This document shows, piece after piece, positions 7,927 to 15,701 of a stretch of DNA of 64,000 bases. A program made the position numbers and the translations under genes. This DNA is from JALZBN01 sp035525375 (lineage in GTDB: Bacteria > Actinomycetota > Acidimicrobiia > Acidimicrobiales > AC-14), in the NCBI GenBank assembly GCA_035525375.1, contig DATLEI010000027.1, forward strand, positions 1 to 64,000. Reading direction: 5' to 3'. A model generated the notes under the pieces. That model saw nothing but the letters and a program-made list of their open reading frames with translations, had not been told where the DNA came from and made no database searches. Numbering within the stretch: position 1 is the stretch's first letter; every line of letters begins with the position of its first letter.

Positions 7927-8838
7927 CTGTACGAGCAGATCTCATCAAACAAGAGGCGGTCGGTACTCCTCGTAGGAGCGTTCGTGCTCGTGGTCGTCGC
8001 GGCCGCGTTTGCAGCTGACCTTCTCATCGGGTTTGGCTGGGTCGGGCTGGTGATCGCCCTCGTGGCAGTCGGGATCGGCTCGTTCATCGCCTACTGGAAG
8101 TCCGACGCCATTGCCCTCCGGATGAGCTTGGCGAACCCGGCTGATCCCACGACCTACGCCCGCCTCCACAACCTCGTCGAGGGTCTCTGCATTGCCGCCG
8201 GCCTGCCGAAGCCGCGCGTCTACGTCATCAACGACCCCGCACCCAATGCCTTCGCGACCGGTCGCAACCCGAAGCACGCCGCGATCGCCGTCACCACGGG
8301 TCTGCTGGAGAAGATGAACCGGGTCGAGCTCGAAGGAGTGCTGGCCCACGAGCTCAGTCACATCAAGAACTACGACATCCTCGTTTCGACCCTGGCGGTC
8401 GTCTTCGTCGGCACCGTCGCCCTGCTGGCCGATTTCACCCTGCGCTTCATGTGGTGGGGTGGTCCGAGGGAGAGCGACTACGACAGCGACAGTGGGCCAG
8501 GGGCGACGGCCATATTCGCAATCGTCGGGCTCGTGCTCCTGTTGATACTTCCGATTGTTGCCAAGCTGATGCAGTTCGCGGTGAGTCGGAGGCGTGAAGC
8601 GCTAGCTGATTTCAGCGGCGTGCAGATGACCCGGTACCCACCCGGCCTTATTGCCGCCCTCGAAAAGCTCAAGGACGACTCCACCGTCGTGCACTCATCG
8701 TCGCGCGCGACAGCGCACTTGTGGATCGAGGAGCCATTGGCTCGCAAGCCGGAAGAGGGTCGCCTAGCTTGGCTGAATCGGCTCTTCGAGACCCACCCTC
8801 CGCTGGAAGAGCGCATCCAGGCCTTGAAGGAGCTGTGA
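7927..8838 (+). CDS. htpX: HtpX-like membrane zinc metalloprotease (M48)
   Basis: Membrane protease of the M48 family involved in quality control of membrane proteins. The zinc motif HELSH and a second conserved stretch (SRRREALADFSG, supplying a Glu) are present, with membrane segments before and after. The first conventional start, GTG 7984, would cut off the beginning of the first transmembrane helix. The frame upstream encodes YEQISSNKRRS, which resembles the N-terminus of actinobacterial HtpX, and the only plausible initiator is CTG 7927 (303 residues). The stop shares its last base with the ATG of the next gene (TGATG). Family is certain; the start is inference. Confidence 0.85.
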   Translation: MYEQISSNKRRSVLLVGAFVLVVVAAAFAADLLIGFGWVGLVIALVAVGIGSFIAYWKSDAIALRMSLANPADPTTYARLHNLVEGLCIAAGLPKPRVYVINDPAPNAFATGRNPKHAAIAVTTGLLEKMNRVELEGVLAHELSHIKNYDILVSTLAVVFVGTVALLADFTLRFMWWGGPRESDYDSDSGPGATAIFAIVGLVLLLILPIVAKLMQFAVSRRREALADFSGVQMTRYPPGLIAALEKLKDDSTVVHSSSRATAHLWIEEPLARKPEEGRLAWLNRLFETHPPLEERIQALKEL

Positions 8839-9887
8839 TGAAGATGCCCCTCAGGTTCGTTCGCGGACGGACGCTCCTCATCCTTGCCGTGATCGTCGCC
8901 CTCGCCGCCGGCGCGTGCTCCTCGGACTCGAGCGCCGCCAAACTCGCAGCCCCGACAACAACGACACTCCCGCCGGTGTTCCCATTGACCGGCAAGCCGG
9001 TCTCCGACCCAGCGGCCGCGGCCCGCCCGGCAACCACAGTAAAGATCGACAACATCGCCGTCGCCCGTCCCCAAGCGGGCATCGACAAGGCCGACATCGT
9101 CTTCGAGGAGTTCACCGAGGGCATCACCCGCTTTGTCGTTGTCTTCCAATCGACGACCGCCGACAGTGTCGGGCCGGTTCGATCCGTTCGGCCTGCCGAC
9201 CCCACGATCGTGACGCCGTTCGGTGGCGTACTCGCCTTCTCCGGCGGCGCGCCGGCCATCGTCGAGCTCGCGAAGGCGTCGCCGTTGACGATTGTCGATG
9301 AGAACAGTGCCGACGTCATGAAGCGAAGGTCGGGACGATCGGCGCCGCACAACCTCTACACCTCGACCGATGGATTGCTGTCGAAGGCACCTCCGGGCGC
9401 GCCGGCGCCGCCGACCTTTGCCAACTTTTTGCGCCCGGGGCAGTCCTTCGGGGGCGCCGGGGCCGTTCCCATTACGAACCTCAGTGTGGTGCCGGCCCCG
9501 TCGTTGAAGGCCGATTACGAGTGGGACGCGGCGTCGAGTGGCTGGAAGCGGGCGACCGACGGTAGAGCGCACGCGCTCGAAGGCGGCGGGCAGATAGCGC
9601 CGGCGAACGTCATCATCCAGTTCACGCCGTACTCGGTGTTCCCGCCCGATCCCAAGGTGCAGTTTCCCGAGGTCGTCGGGACGGGTGAGGCGTGGGTCTT
9701 CGCCAGCGGTCAGATGGTGAAGGGTCGCTGGACCAAGTCTGCTGCGGGCACGATGACGACCTTTACCGACACGGCCGGCGCGCCGATCGTGCTCCCGCCG
9801 GGTCAGACATGGGTTCATTTCGTCGCACCCGACGCGCCGGTCACACCCACCGGTCCCGCGCCGGCACCCGCCCCCGCCGCGCCGTAG
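8838..9887 (+). CDS. DUF3048 (YerB-like) lipoprotein
   Basis: A 349-residue lipoprotein with an N-terminal hydrophobic segment and lipobox AGAC (Cys 27), a Thr/Pro linker, and a DUF3048 body recognisable from ARPQAGIDKADIVFEE and SVGPVRSVRPAD. A Pro/Ala tail closes the protein. Function is unknown; the family is extracytoplasmic and widespread in Gram-positive bacteria. ATG 8838 overlaps the htpX stop by one base, so it belongs to the lemA-htpX unit, which suggests an envelope role. The open frame extends upstream to 8721 but that part lies within htpX. Confidence 0.88.
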   Translation: MKMPLRFVRGRTLLILAVIVALAAGACSSDSSAAKLAAPTTTTLPPVFPLTGKPVSDPAAAARPATTVKIDNIAVARPQAGIDKADIVFEEFTEGITRFVVVFQSTTADSVGPVRSVRPADPTIVTPFGGVLAFSGGAPAIVELAKASPLTIVDENSADVMKRRSGRSAPHNLYTSTDGLLSKAPPGAPAPPTFANFLRPGQSFGGAGAVPITNLSVVPAPSLKADYEWDAASSGWKRATDGRAHALEGGGQIAPANVIIQFTPYSVFPPDPKVQFPEVVGTGEAWVFASGQMVKGRWTKSAAGTMTTFTDTAGAPIVLPPGQTWVHFVAPDAPVTPTGPAPAPAPAAP

Positions 9888-9928
9888 CCCGGTTCGGTTA
9901 CTCCGCCAGTCTTCGAGGGCGACCCGGG

Positions 9929-9934
9929 TACGAT
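9929..9934 (+). promoter_or_regulatory. -10 box of pdxS
   Basis: TACGAT ends 7 bases before GTG 9942, with no Shine-Dalgarno sequence. Leaderless pdxST transcript predicted. Confidence 0.5.
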
Positions 9935-9941
9935 TACTGAC

Positions 9942-10832
9942 GTGAGTGAGATACGGCGCGAAACCGGTACCGAGGCCGTCAAGCGCGGACTGGCCGAGAT
10001 GCTGAGTGGCGGCGTGATCATGGATGTCGTCAACGCGGAGCAAGCGTCGCTGGCTGAGGACGCTGGCGCGGTGGCCGTCATGGCCCTCGAGCGGGTACCC
10101 GCCGACATCCGGCGCGACGGTGGCGTCGCCCGCATGAGCGACCCGACCATGATCGAACAGATCAAAAGTGCGGTCACGATTCCCGTCATGGCCAAGGCGC
10201 GCATCGGTCATTTCGTCGAAGCCCAGATACTCGAGGCGCTCGGCGTCGACTATGTCGACGAGAGCGAGGTGCTGACCCCCGCGGACGAGGCGCACCACAT
10301 CGACAAGTGGGCCTTCACCGTCCCCTTCGTGTGCGGGGCCACAAACCTCGGCGAGGCGCTCCGCCGGGTCTCGGAGGGTGCTGCGATGATCCGGTCCAAG
10401 GGGGAGGCGGGCACGGGCAACATCGTGGAGGCCGTGCGCCACCTCCGCTCGATTCTGGGCGACATCCGCAAGGTCACTCAGGCCGACGCTGCCGAACGAT
10501 TCGCCTGGGCCAAGCAGCTACAGGCGCCGATCTCGCTCGTCACCGAGGTCGCCGACACCGGGCGCCTGCCGGTTCCGTTGTTCTGTGCTGGAGGCATCGC
10601 CACCCCGGCCGACGCCGCCCTCGTCATGCAGCTCGGGGCCGAAGCCGTTTTCGTCGGCTCGGGAATCTTCAAGAGCGCCGATCCCGAGGCTCGGGCCAAA
10701 GCCATCGTCGAGGCCACGGCGCACTTCGACGATCCTCACATCCTCGTCAAGGTCAGCCGGGCGCTGGGCGAACCGATGCCTGGCGAGGAGATCGCCGGCC
10801 TGGGAACCCGTCTGGCCGACCGGGGCTGGTAG
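9942..10832 (+). CDS. pdxS: Pyridoxal 5'-phosphate synthase subunit PdxS
   Basis: The synthase subunit that builds PLP from ribose 5-phosphate, glyceraldehyde 3-phosphate and ammonia supplied by PdxT; cytoplasmic dodecamer in the family. At 296 residues it is full length. The Schiff-base Lys is residue 85 in VMAKARIGHF and the second catalytic Lys is 153 in RSKGEAGTG. The start is GTG 9942, seven bases after a -10 box. pdxT follows 29 bases after the stop. Confidence 0.97.
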   Translation: MSEIRRETGTEAVKRGLAEMLSGGVIMDVVNAEQASLAEDAGAVAVMALERVPADIRRDGGVARMSDPTMIEQIKSAVTIPVMAKARIGHFVEAQILEALGVDYVDESEVLTPADEAHHIDKWAFTVPFVCGATNLGEALRRVSEGAAMIRSKGEAGTGNIVEAVRHLRSILGDIRKVTQADAAERFAWAKQLQAPISLVTEVADTGRLPVPLFCAGGIATPADAALVMQLGAEAVFVGSGIFKSADPEARAKAIVEATAHFDDPHILVKVSRALGEPMPGEEIAGLGTRLADRGW

Positions 10833-10861
10833 GTCGCACAAGGTGCCCCCAGGTGTCCGGG

Positions 10862-11431
10862 ATGAAAGTCGGCGTGCTCGCACTCCAGGGAGCCGCTCAG
10901 CGCCACGCTGAGTCACTTGCGGCCCTCGGCGCCCACCCTGTGCTGGTGCGGCGTCCAGAAGACCTCTCGGACGTCGATGCGCTCGTGTTGCCCGGCGGCG
11001 AGTCGACGACGATGTCCCGACTCCTCACGACCTCCGGCTTGTTCGAACCCATTGCCGAGCGTCTGACCGGTGGCGTACCCGTCTTCGGCACGTGCGCCGG
11101 CATGATTCTGCTGGCGACTGAGATCCTCGACGGCCGCAAGGATCAGCGCTCGTTCGGGACTGTCGACATCTCGGTTCGCCGCAACGGTTTCGGGCGCCAG
11201 ATCGACTCCTTCCAGGTCGCCATAGCCATTTCAGGACTTCCCGGCGACGCTTTTCCGGCCACCTTCATCCGGGCCCCCGTCGTCGACCGCGCCGGGCCCG
11301 GCGTCGAGGTACTGGCTGAGGTCGACGGTCGGCCCGTGCTGTGCCGCATGGGTCCGGCGTTGGTGAGCGCCTTCCATCCCGAACTCTCCGGCGACCTCCG
11401 CCTGCACCAACGATTCCTCAGCGAAGCCTGA
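10862..11431 (+). CDS. pdxT: Pyridoxal 5'-phosphate synthase glutaminase subunit PdxT
   Basis: Hydrolyses glutamine and channels ammonia to PdxS. The 189-residue length is typical. The class I amidotransferase features are present: LPGGEST, the nucleophile Cys in FGTCAGM, and the His/Glu pair in HPEL near the end. ATG 10862 starts the family-like MKVGVLALQGA; GTG 10853 in the same frame is an alternative. It is followed 15 bases later by yebC, probably in the same transcript. Confidence 0.96.
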   Translation: MKVGVLALQGAAQRHAESLAALGAHPVLVRRPEDLSDVDALVLPGGESTTMSRLLTTSGLFEPIAERLTGGVPVFGTCAGMILLATEILDGRKDQRSFGTVDISVRRNGFGRQIDSFQVAIAISGLPGDAFPATFIRAPVVDRAGPGVEVLAEVDGRPVLCRMGPALVSAFHPELSGDLRLHQRFLSEA

Positions 11432-11446
11432 GCAAGGAGCGAAGCG

Positions 11447-12196
11447 ATGTCAGGACACTCCAAGTGGGCGACGATCAAGCACAAGAAGGGCGCTGTCGAC
11501 AAGGCCCGAGGGAAGCTCTTCGCCAAGCTCATCCGCCAGGTCGAAGTTGCCGCTCGCGAGGGCGGCAGCGATATGGACTCGAACTCGACGTTGCGCACGA
11601 TGTATCAAAAGGCTCGCGACGCATCCGTACCAACGGACACGATCGAGCGCGCAGTCAAGAGGGGCACCGGCGAGCTCGAAGGGGTCAATTATGAACCCGT
11701 CACCTACGAGGGCTACGGCCCCGCCGGTGTGGCGTTCATCGTCGAATGCCTGACCGACAACCGCAACCGCACTGGGGCCGACGTGCGCACGGTGTTTTCC
11801 AAGAACGGTGGTTCGAGTGCCGAACCGGGCTCGGTCGCGTGGCAGTTCGCCCGCAAGGGCGTGATCATGGTCGACAAGCCCGACGACGAGGACGCGCTGA
11901 TGCTGGTGGCGTTGGAAGCCGGCGCGGAAGACATCGACGATCAAGGCGACACCTGGCAGATCACGACGGCTCCCCAGGACCTGGCCAAGATCCGGCACTC
12001 GCTCGAGGAGGCGGAGATCCCGGTGCAGTCGGCTGAGCTGACAATGCTGCCCAAGAACACGGTGCAGCTCGAGTCGGAGAGCGATGCCCGCAAGGTCCTG
12101 CGGCTCATCGACCTGCTCGAAGACTACGACGACGTCCAGGCCGTGTACGCCAACTTCGACATCCCAGATGAGGTCCTTTCCATCGTTTCTGCGTAG
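11447..12196 (+). CDS. yebC: YebC/PmpR family regulatory protein
   Basis: A 249-residue member of the YebC/TACO1 family starting MSGHSKWATIKHKKG. Family members have been described as transcription regulators and, more recently, as translation factors that help ribosomes through proline-rich stretches. AAGGAG at 11434-11439 lies 7 bases before the ATG. Its place immediately ahead of ruvCAB is conserved in actinobacteria, though here a regulator gene separates them. A strong hairpin follows the stop. Confidence 0.95.
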   Translation: MSGHSKWATIKHKKGAVDKARGKLFAKLIRQVEVAAREGGSDMDSNSTLRTMYQKARDASVPTDTIERAVKRGTGELEGVNYEPVTYEGYGPAGVAFIVECLTDNRNRTGADVRTVFSKNGGSSAEPGSVAWQFARKGVIMVDKPDDEDALMLVALEAGAEDIDDQGDTWQITTAPQDLAKIRHSLEEAEIPVQSAELTMLPKNTVQLESESDARKVLRLIDLLEDYDDVQAVYANFDIPDEVLSIVSA

Positions 12197-12198
12197 AG

Positions 12199-12244
12199 GT
12201 ACTCCGCCACGAATCGTGTGTCCGACCGAGGTGGCAGGGAGTAC
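12199..12244 (+). terminator. Hairpin after yebC
   Basis: GTACTCCGCCAC at 12199-12210 pairs with GTGGC at 12231-12235 and GGAGTAC at 12238-12244, with a 2-base bulge (12236-12237) and a 20-base loop. It starts three bases after the yebC stop and lacks a T tract. A terminator is most likely; a regulatory structure for the downstream response regulator is possible. Confidence 0.5.
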
Positions 12245-12306
12245 GACTGGGCGAAATAGGTCAGTTGACCGATGTTTTCGGGAATCGGTGCCGCGATTAT
12301 CCGATC

Positions 12307-12933
12307 ATGGATCGAACGCGTCGTCGACTGGCGTCCGTGCGAGTACTCGTGGCCGACGACCAACCCGTTGTGCGTGAGGGGGTCGGTCTCCTGCTCGATG
12401 CGGTCGACGGATTTGAGACCGTTGGCCGTGTCGCGTCCTGCGAGGAGCTCCTGGTCGCAGTGCGCGAGCTGACGCCCGACGTCGTCCTCCTCGACATCGG
12501 ACCGGCAGGGGACGAATGCCTGGCCCTCAGCCAGCGCCTCATGCTCCGGCACCCCGATGTCGGTGTCCTGCTCTTTCCTGCCGAAGCGTCCGACGAGCAT
12601 GTGGGGCGGGCGCTCGCGGCCGGCGCGCGCGGCGTCGTGCTCAAGAACTCCCCGGCGCCGGAGGTCTTGGAAGCTCTCGTGACCGTCGCTCAGGGCGGCG
12701 TCGCCGTGGGCGCTGATCTTAGGGACAGATCCGACGATGGGGGCCTCTCGACGCGTGAGCGAGAAGTGGTGCAACTACTGGCCGCAGGGATGAGCAATCG
12801 AGACATCAGCCGAACGCTGTTCATCTCCATGGGCACCACGAAGCGTCATGTGGAGAACATCGCCAGGAAGCTTGGAACGACCAATCGAGCCTCAGCCGCC
12901 GCGGAAGCTATTCGCCGGGGTTTGGTCGCTTAA
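12307..12933 (+). CDS. LuxR/NarL-type response regulator with degenerate receiver
   Basis: A 208-residue protein with an N-terminal receiver and C-terminal LuxR helix-turn-helix (LSTREREVVQLLAAG onward). The acidic pair is D17-D18, the phospho-acceptor D63 and the conserved Lys K113. The Thr/Ser expected at the end of beta-4 is Pro 91, in LLFPAEAS, and the DxxMPxxxG phrase after D63 is replaced by DIGPAGDE. Phosphorylation switching may therefore be altered. No histidine kinase gene is nearby. ATG 12307 is preferred; TTG 12265 would add 14 unconserved residues. Target genes are unknown. Its insertion between yebC and ruvC is unusual. Confidence 0.82.
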   Translation: MDRTRRRLASVRVLVADDQPVVREGVGLLLDAVDGFETVGRVASCEELLVAVRELTPDVVLLDIGPAGDECLALSQRLMLRHPDVGVLLFPAEASDEHVGRALAAGARGVVLKNSPAPEVLEALVTVAQGGVAVGADLRDRSDDGGLSTREREVVQLLAAGMSNRDISRTLFISMGTTKRHVENIARKLGTTNRASAAAEAIRRGLVA

Positions 12934-12996
12934 CGCATCGGCGAGGCAAACAGGTAGGAGGCGGCCAGCATCCGCCCCTTGTTCCGGGCCGCTTGG

Positions 12997-13002
12997 TAGC
13001 GT
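12997..13002 (+). promoter_or_regulatory. -10 box of ruvC
   Basis: TAGCGT ends 8 bases before TTG 13011. AGGA at 13003-13006 could act as a weak ribosome binding site, so leaderless or very short-leader expression is possible. Confidence 0.45.
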
Positions 13003-13010
13003 AGGAACGC

Positions 13011-13514
13011 TTGTTCGTACTTGGGATCGATCCTGGGCTCTCTCGCTGTGGGTACGGCTGCATCAGCCGTGCGGGCGCTTCGACGCGGGTTCATGCGGTT
13101 GGTGTTCTAACCACGCCGCCCTCGGAGCCGCTGCCGCAGCGGCTCGGGGCCCTGCAGACGGATCTCACCGCTTTGATCGCCGATGTGCAGCCTGACGTGG
13201 TTGCCGTGGAGCGGTTGTTCTTTCAGGTCAATGTTCGTACGGCCATGTCGGTTGGGCAGGCCAGCGGGCTGGTGCTTGCCGCTGCCGCGCGCGCCGGGTG
13301 CGAGGTCGTCCAATACACCCCGAATGCGGTCAAGCAAGCTGTTGCCGGCTACGGCGCCGCCACCAAGGAGCAGGTGCAGCGCATGGTCGCCTCGCTCTTG
13401 GGGTTGGATGAGCCGCCGCAACCCCCTGACGCCGCTGATGCACTGGCGCTTGCGCTGTGTCATCTGGCGATGGCCCCGATGGCTGCCCGGGTGCAGGCGG
13501 CGGTGAAGCGATGA
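13011..13514 (+). CDS. ruvC: Crossover junction endodeoxyribonuclease RuvC
   Basis: Resolves Holliday junctions made during recombination, working with RuvAB. The four acidic metal-binding residues are D7 (GIDPG), E67 (AVERLF), D140 and D143 (PPDAADALAL), and the 167-residue length is normal. The start is TTG 13011, which places D7 exactly where the family has it. The stop overlaps the ruvA start by 4 bases. Confidence 0.95.
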   Translation: MFVLGIDPGLSRCGYGCISRAGASTRVHAVGVLTTPPSEPLPQRLGALQTDLTALIADVQPDVVAVERLFFQVNVRTAMSVGQASGLVLAAAARAGCEVVQYTPNAVKQAVAGYGAATKEQVQRMVASLLGLDEPPQPPDAADALALALCHLAMAPMAARVQAAVKR

Positions 13515-14134
13515 TTGGCTCGCTATCCGGCACTCTTGTTGATCGCTCTCCCCGAGGGGAGGTCGTCGTGGAAGTTGCCGGCGTGGGCTACCGGGCCACG
13601 GTCGCGCCGTCCACGCTCGTGCGACTCGGCGAGCCCGGGGGAGCGGTGCGGTTGTTCACCCACCTCCACGTACGCGAGGACGCGCTGACCCTGTTCGGCT
13701 TCGTCAGTCGCGACGAGCGGGATTGCTTCGAGGCGCTGATCAGTGCTCACGGCGTCGGACCATCGCTCGCGCTGGCAATTCTCTCGGTGCATTCGCCCGT
13801 CGAGTTGCGCAATGCCCTTGTCGACGGTGATCTCGACGCACTGACACTGGTTCCCGGCGTCGGACGCAAGACGGCGGCGCGTCTTTTGGTGGAGCTGAAG
13901 GCCCGCCTCGACGTGCCCGGCCTCAGCGATCTCGACCTCGAGCCTTCCAGCGGTGCCGGCGCGAACGGGAACGGCAACGGCGCCAGTACCAAGCGGTCTG
14001 AAGTTCGCGCCGCGCTGTCCACCCTCGGTTACGAGCCGGAGGAGGTTCTTCCCGTACTTCGCCAGCTCCCGGCTGAGGGTGAAGTCGAAGACCTGTTGCG
14101 CTCCGCTCTGAAGCTCCTCGCCGAGGCCCGATGA
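13511..14134 (+). CDS. ruvA: Holliday junction branch migration protein RuvA
   Basis: The DNA-binding tetramer subunit that recruits the RuvB motor to Holliday junctions. It has an N-terminal OB-like domain (MIGSLSGTLVDRS), two helix-hairpin-helix motifs (HGVGPSLALAIL and VPGVGRKTAARLLVE), a Gly/Asn-rich linker and a C-terminal RuvB-binding domain. The length is 207 residues. ATG 13511 overlaps the ruvC stop (ATGA), and its own stop overlaps ruvB in the same way. Confidence 0.96.
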   Translation: MIGSLSGTLVDRSPRGEVVVEVAGVGYRATVAPSTLVRLGEPGGAVRLFTHLHVREDALTLFGFVSRDERDCFEALISAHGVGPSLALAILSVHSPVELRNALVDGDLDALTLVPGVGRKTAARLLVELKARLDVPGLSDLDLEPSSGAGANGNGNGASTKRSEVRAALSTLGYEPEEVLPVLRQLPAEGEVEDLLRSALKLLAEAR

Positions 14135-15150
14135 GAAACGAGCTGCTCGTCGCTGCGGTCGAGCCCGAAGAGCAGGCGGCGGAGGCGAGTCTCCGGCCCC
14201 GCAAGCTCGCCGAGTTCGTCGGACAAGCACGCCTGCGAGAACACCTCGAGATACTCCTGGAGGCGGCGCGCCGCCGCCAGCAAGCCGTTGACCACATCCT
14301 GTTCGCGGGCCCGCCGGGCCTCGGCAAGACCACGCTTGCGGGCATCGTTGCCAACGAACTCGACGTGACCATTCGCGTCACCTCGGGTCCCGCGCTCGAG
14401 CGCGCCGGTGATCTGGCCTCGGTGCTGACCAACCTCGAAGAAGGCGATGTCCTCTTCATCGACGAGATTCACCGGCTGAGCCGGGTCGTCGAGGAGGTCC
14501 TCTATCCGGCTATGGAGGATTTCCAGCTCGACATCGTCATTGGAAAAGGGCCGTCGGCGCGTTCGATCCGCCTCGACCTCCCCCGTTTCACTCTCGTGGG
14601 GGCCACGACCCGCACCGGTCTGATCACCGGGCCACTTCGCGACCGCTTCGGTTTCGTCGCCCGGCTCGACTACTACGACGTCGACGAGCTCGACACGATC
14701 GTTTCTCGCGCCGCGCAGATCTTCGGCGTCCCCCTCGCTCCCCAGGGCAGCGTGGAGATCGCGCGCCGGGCCCGGGGCACGCCCCGCATCGCCAATCGCC
14801 TGCTCCGGCGCGTCCGTGACTTCGCTGAGGTGCGCGGCGACGGCATCGTGTCCTTGGCGGCTGCGAAGGAGGGCCTCGCCCTGTTCGAGGTCGACGAGCG
14901 TGGCCTCGACAAAGTTGACCGGGCCATCCTCGTTGCGGTGTGCGAGCGTTTCGGCGGTGGGCCCGTTGGGCTCTCGACGCTTGCAATCAGCGTGGCCGAG
15001 GAGCAAGAGACCGTGGAGGATGTCTACGAGCCATTCCTGCTCCAGCTCGGGCTCCTCAAACGCACTCCCCGAGGACGCGTCGCCACTCCGGCGGCGTGGC
15101 AACATCTGGGCCTCGATCCGCCGGAGCGAGACCCAAGCTTGTTCGGCTGA
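14131..15150 (+). CDS. ruvB: Holliday junction DNA helicase RuvB
   Basis: The AAA+ hexameric motor of branch migration. Walker A is GPPGLGKT at residues 60-67, Walker B contains FIDEIH, the sensor region is GATTRTGLITGPLRDRFG, and the C-terminal winged-helix domain ends in RTPRGRVATPAAW. It is full length at 339 residues. It is translationally coupled to ruvA through an ATGA overlap. Confidence 0.97.
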   Translation: MRNELLVAAVEPEEQAAEASLRPRKLAEFVGQARLREHLEILLEAARRRQQAVDHILFAGPPGLGKTTLAGIVANELDVTIRVTSGPALERAGDLASVLTNLEEGDVLFIDEIHRLSRVVEEVLYPAMEDFQLDIVIGKGPSARSIRLDLPRFTLVGATTRTGLITGPLRDRFGFVARLDYYDVDELDTIVSRAAQIFGVPLAPQGSVEIARRARGTPRIANRLLRRVRDFAEVRGDGIVSLAAAKEGLALFEVDERGLDKVDRAILVAVCERFGGGPVGLSTLAISVAEEQETVEDVYEPFLLQLGLLKRTPRGRVATPAAWQHLGLDPPERDPSLFG

Positions 15151-15216
15151 TTCGCAGCCGCTCGGCCCCCCCGGGGTCGGCGCGATAGCCTCAACCCAGC
15201 CCTAACCGGCCCCACG

Positions 15217-15699
15217 ATGGAAGCCCTCCTCCCCCTCATCGCGATGTTCGGCCTCATGTGGCTGTTGCTCATTCGGCCTCAACAACGCCGTGTGCGCCAG
15301 CACCAGGCCATCGTCGCCGCCCTCGAAGCCGGCGACGAAGTCATAACCGCGGGCGGGATTCACGGCACGATCACTGATGTCGAGGACGACACGGTGCTCA
15401 TCGAGATCTCGCCCGACGTCGTCGTGCGAGTGCTGACCGGCGCGATCAGCCAGCGCCTCACTTCGTCGGACGAGCTCGACGACGATGACCTTGATGGCGA
15501 CCTCGAGGACGACCTTGACGACATCGATGATGAGGACGACGACACCGGCCTAGCTGACGACGACACTGTTCTTGCTGGCGACACCGTTCGTGCCGACGAC
15601 GACAGCGAAGGCGCCCGTACCCCCGAACCTGGGGACGGGAATCGGGAGAACGGCACGAAGCCGGGCAGGGTCGAGGCCATCGGAGACGACCAGCCCTAG
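15217..15699 (+). CDS. yajC: Preprotein translocase subunit YajC with long acidic tail
   Basis: A 160-residue subunit of the SecDF-YajC complex in the cytoplasmic membrane. One transmembrane helix (LLPLIAMFGLMWLLLI) is followed by the family signature RPQQRR and a small domain to about residue 85. The rest is an acidic stretch from about residue 88 (runs such as DELDDDDLDGDLEDD) that roughly doubles the protein compared with the usual 85-110 residues. A -10-like TAGCCT lies at 15186-15191 and no Shine-Dalgarno site is evident before ATG 15217. secD starts 2 bases after the stop. Confidence 0.93.
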   Translation: MEALLPLIAMFGLMWLLLIRPQQRRVRQHQAIVAALEAGDEVITAGGIHGTITDVEDDTVLIEISPDVVVRVLTGAISQRLTSSDELDDDDLDGDLEDDLDDIDDEDDDTGLADDDTVLAGDTVRADDDSEGARTPEPGDGNRENGTKPGRVEAIGDDQP

Positions 15700-15701
15700 T
15701 C

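Noticed and set aside
8478..10442. A 654-codon minus-strand open frame
   Set aside because: It is antisense to htpX, the DUF3048 gene and pdxS, all of which have clear family motifs. Long antisense frames are common in high-GC DNA; the translated sequence is Arg/Gly/Asp-rich with no recognisable domain.
12960..12976. Short stem GGCGG/CCGCC between the response regulator and ruvC
   Set aside because: Only five GC pairs, expected by chance in this DNA; not strong enough to call a terminator.
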